A stretch of 64,000 bases of DNA from Thysanoteuthis rhombus (lineage: Eukaryota; Mollusca; Cephalopoda; Oegopsida; Thysanoteuthidae), in the NCBI GenBank assembly GCA_963457665.1, contig OY735225.1, positions 4,649,861 through 4,713,860 on the forward strand. Reading direction: 5' to 3'. Of this stretch, positions 55,380 to 64,000 are shown piece after piece. The notes under the pieces are model-generated. The model was not told where the DNA came from, made no database searches, and saw only the letters and a list, made by a program, of their open reading frames with translations. The position numbers and the translations under genes are program-made. Numbering within the stretch: position 1 is the first letter of the stretch; every line of letters begins with the position of its first letter.

Positions 55380-57228
55380 AAAAATGGGGAATATTGTTAC
55401 AAAGGACATTCTTGAACCGGATCTGATGAAACTAAATGGAACAATATATGCATCATCGAAAGTGCTAGAATCTAAATACATAAAGAAAAAAAAAACGCTC
55501 ACGAAAAAGAACAAGGTGGAAAACAAAAATTAAAAAAGAAACCGAAATAATGCGAAGAGAACTTTCGATAATGGATGAGCTTACAAGCTCTGAAAATGTT
55601 AACAGTAGAAAAGTCAGGAAGGTGAAAAAAAAAATGAATTGAAAACTGCAAACGATATACTACCTATCAAAGAAACATTGAAACAGAAAGTACAGTTAAA
55701 AGCCCAAAGAGTAAAAGGTTATGAAAAGTGGACCAAATTTTCCTGACAAATAAAATATTCAAAAATGATAAAGAAAAAAAAATTCTACCAAGAAGAATAA
55801 GAAAAAAAAAACAAACAAACAAAAAACAAAAACAGGTAACGATAAAATATGCACAAACCGAAGACAGAATGACATCTGGCAGAACATCTGGAGTGGTAAA
55901 AAGATATGCATGCAACAGAGATTTGAGGCTGGTAGAGCTGAATAAAACTCTGCAAAGACAGCAGTGGCAAGATGTTTTGATATATGAATTGACTTTTTTT
56001 TGGGCTTTCGTCCCTTACTTGTTGTCACGATAACATAGTGAGGCAGTATAATGAGATACTAGACTCACCAGGAAAAACTCCAGATTGACTGGTAAAAATG
56101 GTTATATACCTCTTACCTAAAACGGAAAATACAGTGAAAATAGGATAAAAATAGTACCTCTAAATCACTGAAGACTTGATGCAAAACTGGTCAAGAAACA
56201 TAAAAACACAAAAAAGTTTCACTCAACAGTAAAATGAAAAGTAAAATATTTACAAGAGAACCAGATACTTAAGCAGTGGAGAGTATTTACGGAATATAGA
56301 TTTGAAAAAATGAGGCAACATGCAAAGGAGCAGGGCCATAAGCAGCCTGAAGTAATAAGGGGATAGAGACCTCTGCATGGAAAATACGTCACTGCAAACC
56401 GCCAGTGGCTCCGGAGCAGTGGGTTGAAAGCAGAAATAGAGGGATTCAATTAGGCTGCTTAAGACCAAAGCTTGCCCACTCAAAACTTCTGGCTGCTCTG
56501 TTTGAACACCAATAGAATACAAGTTGAAACATGGGAGAGTGGGCTGATATCTACATTGGAAGATTTTGAAGTATTTTGGAGAACAACAGACATTGACTAG
56601 TATGAAAATCAACCAGACCCAGTCACTGAAGAAAAGAATGTCACGACACCGTGTGATAAAAACCGACAGAACCATTAAAGCAAATGGACCCGACATAGTA
56701 ATCAAGGACTACCATAAAAGAACTTGCCTGTTAATTGACATGAGTGTGCAATCTAATCGAAACATATCAGTATAGGAAGTTGTGAAACTAGGCAAGTACA
56801 AGGGCCTTGGAATCGAAATACAGAAGATATGGCACTTGAAAATACAAATTGTTCTCGTTATTGTCGGGGCAATAGGGATAATCAAGAAAGGTACCGAGAA
56901 ACACCACACCGAAATTCCTGGCAATCCTGCTCTCTTTGAAATCCAGAAGATAGTGCTTACAGGCACTGTCTGAATATTGAAAAGAGCTCAATCATCTTTT
57001 GTATAACGATGTAAAGTTCCACCCAACAAAAAACGCCAAAACAGGCGAAAAGCTGCGACTCACGCAAAAACTGCAACCCCACTGAAAACGAGATAGGAGG
57101 ATCTGGGGCCAAGAGGGAGAGTAAAAACTATACAAACCACAGCACTGCTGTGGATTATGAGATCGTGGAGAGAAGAGCTCGGGACTTGCAGTCAACCAGT
57201 TTCCAGCGGTGACCACCATGCAACTGGT
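55380..57228 (+). mobile_element. LINE with restriction-like endonuclease (R4/Dong-like), decayed, between TAA tracts
   Basis: The plus strand has remnants in family order. An N-terminal basic region (KETLKQKVQLKAQRVKGY, about 55,668) is followed by PGKTPDWLVKMVIYLLPKTE near 56,071, the segment just ahead of the reverse transcriptase. The reverse transcriptase core is deleted. KVKYLQENQI and RPLHGKYVTANRQWLRSSGL then lead into the endonuclease: ITDRTIKA-like, GPDIVIKDYHKRTCLLIDMSV near 56,690, KLGKYKGLGIEIQKIWHLK and VIVGAIGIIKKG. The PD followed by 14 residues and D fits the PD-(D/E)XK nuclease of R2/R4-type LINEs and is intact here. The 3' end meets (AAT)n at 57,230. Sequence at 54,880-55,225 might be a further N-terminal piece. 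Confidence 0.75.
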
Positions 57229-57229
57229 G

Positions 57230-57252
57230 TAATAATAATAATAATAATAATG

Positions 57253-57293
<41 letters not shown>
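57230..57293. repeat. (AAT)n tract at LINE 3' end
   Basis: About 64 bp of AAT triplets with one TGA variant, immediately after the LINE's last conserved bases (CATGCAACTGGTGT). Confidence 0.95.
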
Positions 57294-57299
57294 TAATGA

Positions 57300-58020
57300 G
57301 TAGAAAATATTGATCACACTGTGACAAAAGGAATACAATTGAATACAATATAAGGTCTGTCTCAATTTTGATATGGCATTCTGTAAGAAATACGGCTATA
57401 ACTCTTCAGATGAGTGGAGCAATCATATGCCAGAGAATGCGTTGAAAGAAACTTGTAAATCAAAGTCTTTGGGACTCTGATATACTGACGGATGAGCAAG
57501 TGGACACCGTAGACCAGGCATCATTAGACACGATACAAAATAAAAGATATAGCACCTCGTAATTAATGTCACTAATCCTGCAGACAAAAACACAGCACTT
57601 AAAGAAGGAGAGAAAATAGAAAACTACGCCAACTTGAAAGTGGTATTTTCAAAAATGTAGAGCGCCCAGCAACGAGATTGTAAATCGTGCCAGTTGTAAT
57701 CTGATCATTGGGCTCGATCCCGAAAAAAGGTATCATACCATAATGAAGAGTTGGACATTATAACATACATGCTACTTCTAAAAAAATCTACCCTCCTTGG
57801 AACACCTCACATTTCAAGAAAAGTACTCCCCGTCTGAAGCCTTTTATTAAAACTTGACGGTCATCTCACTGACTGAAGAACCGGTTGTACATACTGCGTG
57901 AAAAAATATAACAACTACTATTACTCCTACCACTACAAGTATATTTCTACTGCTACTAATACCACTACTACTACATAATTATCACATAAGTTGTCTATTG
58001 GTCACCACAGTGGTGGTGGT
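57300..58020. other. Spacer, probably scraps of old LINE sequence
   Basis: Phrases such as TAATCCTGCAGACAAAAACA and a TAC/ACT-rich patch at 57,905-57,975 are seen, but no continuous similarity can be claimed. Confidence 0.35.
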
Positions 58021-58027
58021 GTTGGTG

Positions 58028-58101
<74 letters not shown>
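58028..58101. repeat. (ATT)n tract at LINE 3' end
   Basis: About 73 bp of pure ATT. On the minus strand it forms the (AAT)n that directly follows the 3' end of the next LINE copy. Confidence 0.97.
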
Positions 58102-59640
58102 CATTCACTTTCACTTTCACGCCAGTTACATGATGGACGTTGCTGAAGGCTGAGTGATCGTAAATATCCTCAAGTCTCCAGCCCCCCTTCCAACGCATTC
58201 ACAGACCCCAATAGTGCTGTTGTCTGTATAGTCTCAATCCTTCTCCCTATCTCTAGTTATTCCAATCTTGTTTTCAGTGTCTTTGGCATGGTTCCGAAAA
58301 CAACTACCATTATTGGTACTACCCCGACTTTCATGTTTCACACCTTCTCCAGTTCCCTGGCCAAATTCTAGTATTTTCCAAGCTTTCCATTGTCTTTCAT
58401 ATTTACTTTGTGATCTGCACTAACAATCACGTCTATTATTTGACAGGTTCTCAATCCCATATCCATGACCACCAGGTCTGTTTTTTCTCGCTCAGATAGG
58501 GTGATCTGTATGGATGTCAAATTCGTAGTGTAATTCGTGGCTTCTATTTCTGGGATTGTCCGTCGTTTGGGCTGATACCACTTGTCCGTGTGGTTGAATC
58601 CCATTCGCTTGCATCGTTCCCAGAGTATAACTGTTGCTACCCTGCCGTGCTTGTTTTTGTACCCCATCTGGCCTAGTTTACTACAGTCACTGATTATGTG
58701 GTTTATAGTCTCGTCCTATTCCCTACAGGGGTGGTATATGCTGTTTGGGTTTTGTTGATCCTTGCCTTGACATATTTTGTTCCGTGGCATTTGTATCTGG
58801 TCACCATGATGAGCGATTCTGTTTATCTATTCGGATTTCCTTTGCACAACCTTGCCCATGATTTCTCGCCTGAGATATCTTGTATCTGCCTTTTGAATAT
58901 CCTGTATAGTTTTTTTCTGTTCCCATTTTCTTTCCTTGTTGTCTGCTCCACTGTGCTCTCGTCTGTTACTTCTTGTTGTTTATTGCACTACTTCAGGCGC
59001 CTTATATGGTTTCTTCATTGCTTGCTTGCGGATACTTTTCTAAGCCTGTCGTGGCATTTCGGACACAATCTTCTATCCTATTTATCAGTGACATCTCTTG
59101 GGGGTTAGAGCCTTGTGCATCGTCATATGCTTCTTTCTTCGCAAGTCCATTAATTGGAGCTCTTATTTTGTCCATCCACGAAATGGACTTGTGTATCCAA
59201 CTACCAATATTTCCCATGCTTTCATTCTTTTTATCACATTTCTATTATTTAGCTTGGTTTTTAGTATTTTCTTATCTTTCTAAGATATTCTTTTTTGAAA
59301 TTTTCTCTTTCATTTCTTTCCGTTTTTTTTGTGTCAAATTCAAGACATGCTAAGTATTTATATCGGTTCTATATTGTATTCTGATTTTTGTTGTTTGGTA
59401 ATTCGATTCCTTCCATCACTGTGAGTCTTCCTTTGTGTATTACAATTAGCGCGCATTTTTCTTTCCCAAACCCCATCCCAATACGGTTGCTGTATATTTT
59501 CACTCTGTTGAACGGCATTTCAAGCTCTTCCTTGTTCTCTGCAAATAGTTTAATGCCGTCGATAGACAGAATGTAGTTGATTTTTAGTTTTGTTTGTATC
59601 CTTTGCCCGTTTTTCAAGATTTTGTTTGTTGATATCATGC
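58102..59640 (-). mobile_element. LINE with restriction-like endonuclease (R4/Dong-like), 5'-truncated copy
   Basis: From right to left on the minus strand: reverse transcriptase palm (INYILSIDGIKLFAENKEEL, where the usual YMDD reads SIDG, and IGMGFGKEKCALIVIHKGR) near 59,570-59,440. WMDKIRAPINGLAKKEAYDD follows near 59,170, then GFNHTDKWYQPKRRT near 58,590, and KTDLVVMDMGLRTCQIIDVI (endonuclease, PD changed to TD) near 58,480. The closing RIETIQTTALLGSVN segment and the 3' untranslated end run into the ATT tract. It starts inside the reverse transcriptase and joins the next copy at about 59,640. Confidence 0.82.
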
Positions 59641-62080
59641 TTAGTACAAATAGCCGTGTGGCCGATCTTCCTCTTCTTGTCTACAATTACCAAGTCCGAT
59701 CTTCTTGCCTGGATGAGGTGGTCACTTTGGATGTCAAAGTCCCAGAGTAGTTTGTCGTTGTCATTCTCCGAAACTGCCTCTGGTTTGTGCTGATACCACT
59801 TTGCCACATGGTTGAATCCCATTTGTTTGCTTATTTCCCTGTGTACCATCGTTGCTACTCTATCGTGTCTATGCTTATACTCCTTCTGGGCGAGTTGACT
59901 ACATTCACTAGTTATGTGGTTTACGGTCTCATCTCTTTCACTGAACAAGCGGCACTTGCTGTTTGTCTGTGTTCTGTCGATTTTTGTTTTTACATAATTT
60001 GTCCTGATACTTTTGTTTTGAGCTGCCCTGATGAGCGATTCCGTTTCTCTCTTTAGGTTTCCTTTTCGTAACAACGTCCATGATTTCTCGTCTGCCACAT
60101 CTTGTATCTGCCTTTTAAACTCTCTGTACAATTTTTTCTTTTCCCATTTTTCTTTTCTTGTTTACCGTGCTGTTTCATTGTTTTCTACTTTGTTGTTTGT
60201 TGTGCTGTCTCATGCACTCTTTATGATTTCTTCACTATTTGCTTGTACATACTTTTCTAGGTCTGCTTTAGCTCTCTTGACACAGTCCTCTATGCTGATG
60301 AGCCCCCTGCCACCCTCTTTTCTCTTAACGTATAGTCTATCTGTGTCATCTCTAGGGTGTATGCCTTTATGCATTCTCATAAGTTTCGTTGTTCGCCTGT
60401 CCATTGATTATAGTTTTTCCTTTGTCCATCCTAGGAATGGCCCTGCGTATCTAACTACTGACACAGCCCGGATTTTCATTCCTTTTATTAGATTTATGCT
60501 CTTTAATTTGGTCTCTAATATTTTCCTTATCCTTCTAATGTATTTCCTCTATATTTTCTCCTTCATCTCTTCCCGTTTTATCGTGTCAAATTCAAGGACG
60601 CCCAGGTATTTGTATCAGTCTTGTGCCGTCAATGCTCTGACCTTACTGTTGTCTGGGAGTTCGATTCCTTCAGTCATTGTATTCCTTCCTTTGTGCATTA
60701 CCATGATTGCACATTTTTCTATTCCAAACTCCATTCCGATGTATTCACTATATTCTTTTACTTCGTTGAGCAGAATCTCAAGCTCTCTCCTGTTTATTGC
60801 ATACAATTTTATATCGTCCATGTACATTAAGTGGTTGACTTTTCCTTTTGTTTTAGAAAGATGGTATCCTTTGCTGTTCTTCAGGATTCTGTTGAGTGGT
60901 ATCATAGTTAGAACAAATAATAGTGGGGACAACGAGTCTCCTTGGAAGATTCCCTTTTTTATCCTTACCTCTGCTAGTTTGTCCCCTGTGGCTGTCAAGT
61001 CTACTTTCCAGATTTTCATAGAGTTTCCGATGAATCTAACCACCGCTTCGCTGATCTTGAACATTCTAAGGCATTCGAGTATCCAGCTATGTGGAATCAT
61101 ATCGGACGCAATTTTGTAATTTATCCATCCCATTGCGATTTTCTTTTTCCTTTTCCTCACTTCTTTTAAGATCATCTGGTCGATGTAGAGTAAATCATTT
61201 GCCCCTTTGGTTCCTTTCCTACAACGTTTCTGTTCTTCTGGTAATAGTCCTCTTCTTTCCATTGATATATACATTCTCTCCGCTATTTGTCCGGTCAGGA
61301 TTTTCCACATAAGTGGTAAGTACGTGATTGGTCTATAATTGCTTGCCATATTCCCCTTTTCGGGATCTTTTTGGATAAGGGTGGTTTTGCCTTTGGTTAA
61401 CCATTCTGGTGTCTCACTTTCGTCTATGCAACTTTGGACCCGACGCTTTCCAGTCGGCTATTTTCCTAAGAGTGTGTTTCAATGTGGTTTCATTCAATAA
61501 TATTGGTTCTCCATTGTCTATATCTTTAAGTTCTTTTTTCATGTTTCCTAACCATCGCGGTTTTACGTTGTGTCTTTTCGGGTGCCCCCATTTGCTGTTC
61601 CAGCAGTTCTTGGTCTCTGTGGCGTCTGGTTTTATGTTCTGCCTTCTTTCTCCGTTCAAATCTTGGAAAAACTTTCTCTCGTTGTTTTGGAATGTGCGGT
61701 TTTGTGTGTATTGGGCCGTTCCTAGTCTGTATCTCTTCAGTCTTGCCTCTTTGGCTAATCTCTTCTGATGTATCTCTTCCACGGCAGTGGGGATGCCTTT
61801 TTGTGTTGTCTTGTATTTGTTCCAAAGTCTTACTCGCGGTCTGTCTGTATGTGGTGCATTTCACAGCAGTACTTCATCTCTCTGGAGTTGAGAGATCTGC
61901 TTTTGTAATCTTCTTTCCAAGATGGGTTTTCCGTCCCTACTATTTCTTGTGGTTCTTTCTTGTGTTATGAAGCTTTGTGTTACCATTTTCGCCCCAGCAT
62001 AGATTAAGTTGTTGAGTTCCAGAACGCTGTTAGTTTCAATGTGTTGTAAGAGGCAGATGACATGTTCGGTCATTTTTCCA
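59641..62080 (-). mobile_element. LINE with restriction-like endonuclease (R4/Dong-like), longest copy
   Basis: Minus strand, in order: N-terminal basic region (RLAKEARLKRYRLGTAQYTQ, about 61,750), RWLGNMKKELKDIDNGEPIL, then WLTKGKTTLIQKDPEKG. Reverse transcriptase follows in a frame open to 60,615: ASNYRPITYLPLMWKILTG; motif A reads WINYKIASDM, so the expected catalytic Asp of WIDY is Asn; motif B is GIFQGDSLSPLLF; motif C is MYMDDIKLYA. After breaks come HPRDDTDRLYVKRKEGGRGL, RKGNLKRETESLIRAAQNK, a CRLFSERDETVNHITSEC zinc-finger remnant with one Cys lost, and the endonuclease start (IQSDHLIQARRSDLVIVDKK, PD changed to SD). It breaks off at 59,641, missing the rest of the endonuclease and 3' end. 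About 2.4 kb, several frame breaks, not functional. Confidence 0.88.
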
Positions 62081-62084
62081 AGTT

Positions 62085-62625
62085 TCTTTTTATTGTTATT
62101 ATTATCATTACTGTTGCTATTATTGTTATCGTTATTGCTGCTGCTATTATTATCATCATTATCATTTTTGCTGCTGCTAATATTATTATCATTATCATTA
62201 TTGCTGCTGCTATTATTATTACTGCTACTATCATTATTATTATCATTTTTATTGTTATTGCGATTATCATTATCATTATTATTTCTCCTATTATTATTAT
62301 CATTATTATTATTATCATCATTTTTATTATTACTGCTGTTATTATCATTATCATTATTGCTATTATTATTATTATTGCTGTTGCTATTATCATCACTCTT
62401 GTCATTGCTGCTGCTTCACTATTATCATTATCATTATTGCTGCAGCTATTATTATCATTGCTACTGCTATCATTATTATTGTTATCGTTATTATTGTTAT
62501 CATTATTATTATTGCTGCTATTATTATTATCATTATTATTATCATCATTTTTATTATTGCTGCTGTTATTATCTTTATCATTATTGCTGCAGGTATTATT
62601 ATTATCATCATCATTATTGCTGCTA

Positions 62626-62662
<37 letters not shown>

Positions 62663-62680
62663 CATTATTTTTATTAAGGT
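62085..62680. repeat. Degenerate ATT-based trinucleotide array, about 600 bp
   Basis: ATT, ATC, GTT and GCT triplets alternate in nearly unbroken three-base phase. The result is 200-residue frames of Leu/Ser, Ile or Asn/Asp on both strands, which are artefacts. It abuts the 5' side of the LINE at 59,641-62,080. Confidence 0.95.
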
Positions 62681-62699
62681 TGGAAAACATCAAACGAAT

Positions 62700-63300
62700 G
62701 TTGTATGGTGTGGCATCAAAGAGATGAACCTTCCCCTAATAAAACAAAAACCAAAAGAAAACCCACCGAAAACAATGCTAACTTCTTTTATTAAGACACT
62801 TGAAATGATAATGAAATTTGATATTCCCCGAATAACAATAAAAAATGTTTATTTGTCGAATGAATATCGAACTCACAATCATTAATCGTATTGACGAGAA
62901 AAGAAAAGCAAATAATTAGCAAGACGGTGCAAACATCAAAGTCAAATTATAAACATTCATAACCAAGGATGTTAATTACAAATCTTGCAAGAAGAAAAAT
63001 AGGACATTCTTGTACCACATTAATAACACTAACCTAATCAGTCGCCATAAAAAGGACCGGTACCATAATAATTGCGTACAAAACAAAGAAATGAAATGAA
63101 GATCTTGAAGACGGTGTTAGAAAACTGCAAATGATCAAATTGCAATATTTCCTTCCGAACAACGTTTTAATATTCTCATGGTATCCACTACACGTACTCT
63201 TCCTGGATTGGCTAATTGAAGCAAAAATGTCTTCGAGTAAAGCAACTTATATTGAGCGGTTCTTAATCTTGTAATGGTTATTGGTTGATTAGTTCAATGA
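62700..63300. other. AT-rich DNA, nothing identified
   Basis: No domain, RNA motif or repeat shared with the rest of the window is seen. Confidence 0.45.
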
Positions 63301-63307
63301 TCTACGA

Positions 63308-63420
63308 CAGTGGTTCTCAATTTCCTCAAGGTCATTCCCCAATTTAGTCAATATGATTACTAGTTCCGCCCTTTCTAATTAAGTAGCAGTCGTATATTAT
63401 TTAAAAAAAAGATATTGAGG
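63308..63420 (+). mobile_element. hAT-like (Charlie-type) transposon end
   Basis: CAGTGGTTCTCAA at 63,308-63,320 matches the terminal inverted repeat of Charlie-type hAT transposons, followed by the T/C-rich sub-terminal sequence usual for them. The partner end is not evident before the window closes and there is no transposase frame, so this is a fragment or a non-autonomous copy. Confidence 0.45.
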
Positions 63421-63699
63421 GTAATAAAACCGATTAAACATATCCACAAAACAGTCAACGATAAATAAATTCAAGATGATTTAGGTAAATGAAACAGGTG
63501 TGGCAAACTCAGTCCCTTGCTTATACTCCATCTTGAATCCGACCTTCTCACAACCGTTGAACCAAAAACGCCCTCTGCAACTTTAATTGTTTCTTAATAG
63601 CCTCATCCCTCCTTAGACTACCCGAATGAATTTAGCAACCACTCACATTGCAAACTGGGACTCTTTAAAAACATATTCAGGAGTGATTTTAAAGAGGCA

Positions 63700-64000
63700 C
63701 AAAACGAAGTGCACACATATATACAAATAAATATGCACATATATAAATACATACAAATATGCATACACATATGTATATATATGCATATGTATATGTATAC
63801 ATATATGCATATGTATATATCTATATGCATACACATATATATACGTATACATACTTACATATATACATTTATATATATATATGTACACACACACACACAT
63901 ATATATATACATAATATGTACATATATATTTATACATACATATATATATGTACACATGCACACACATGTGTGTGTATATATATATATATACGTATATATA
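63700..64000. repeat. Degenerate (TA/TATG/CA)n array
   Basis: Alternating ATATGT, CATATA and ACACAC motifs run to the window's end and generate Tyr/Ile/Met/His frames with no meaning. 63,430-63,700 to the left shows nothing recognisable. Confidence 0.93.

Noticed and set aside
60031-61119. The longest frame in the window, 362 residues on the plus strand
   Set aside because: It is the shadow of the LINE reverse transcriptase region, which lies on the minus strand and matches known motifs (QGDSLSP, YMDD). The plus frame has no recognisable domain.
62009-62727. Frames of over 200 residues rich in Leu/Ser, Ile or Asn on both strands
   Set aside because: They come from a degenerate ATT/ATC/GCT trinucleotide array. 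All frames are open because the triplets never form stops in phase, and no domain is present.

Overview
The window reads as non-coding animal (metazoan) nuclear DNA. It is AT-rich, has no long open frame that looks like a host exon, and is crowded with microsatellites, including a (GA)n tract of about 380 bp and an (AT)n tract of about 158 bp. Its retroelement mixture is 5'-truncated RTE LINEs, LINEs with a restriction-like endonuclease, and Penelope-like elements with a GIY-YIG endonuclease. tRNA-derived and 5S-derived short elements are also present. This mix is typical of marine invertebrates; a lophotrochozoan such as a mollusc is my best guess, but nothing here fixes the species.

Layout. 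0-7 kb: an unclassified repeat (called M here), LINE fragments with a restriction-like endonuclease, a 5S rRNA-derived piece, the giant (GA)n tract and three RTE 3' ends, one with a 5' inversion. 7-14 kb: two RTE fragments in mostly unique AT-rich DNA. 14.4-18.2 kb: long purine-biased tracts split by a degenerate TAATTA-bearing repeat. 18.2-22 kb: a motif-rich unique segment, a Penelope GIY-YIG fragment and two M copies. 22-28 kb: an RTE copy, (AT)n arrays, another purine tract and a tRNA-derived SINE carrying a hammerhead-like motif. 28-36 kb: M copies, a second Penelope fragment, and one M copy holding two RTE insertions. 36-41 kb: a promoter-like motif cluster, a possible hAT-type element and a strand-switching minisatellite block with an exact 30-bp tandem. 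41-53 kb: six RTE copies, a local triplication, a second 5S-derived piece and the longest RTE fragment. 53-62.7 kb: a cluster of LINEs with a restriction-like endonuclease, delimited by TAA/ATT trinucleotide tracts. 62.7-64 kb: a hAT-like end and an AT/TG array.

How the parts relate. Nearly all recognisable coding content is decayed retroelement sequence. RTE copies are 5'-truncated, and most reach a shared 3' end with a CAT/ATG-repeat tail. The LINE family at 55-62 kb sits against TAA repeats, as expected of Dong/R4-like elements, which target such repeats. The M family, with 13 copies in 64 kb and ten of them in the same orientation, is the most notable element I cannot name. I could not assign any exon to a host gene. 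The best non-transposon signals are three short motif clusters that could be cis-regulatory, near 18.35, 24.35 and 36.15 kb.
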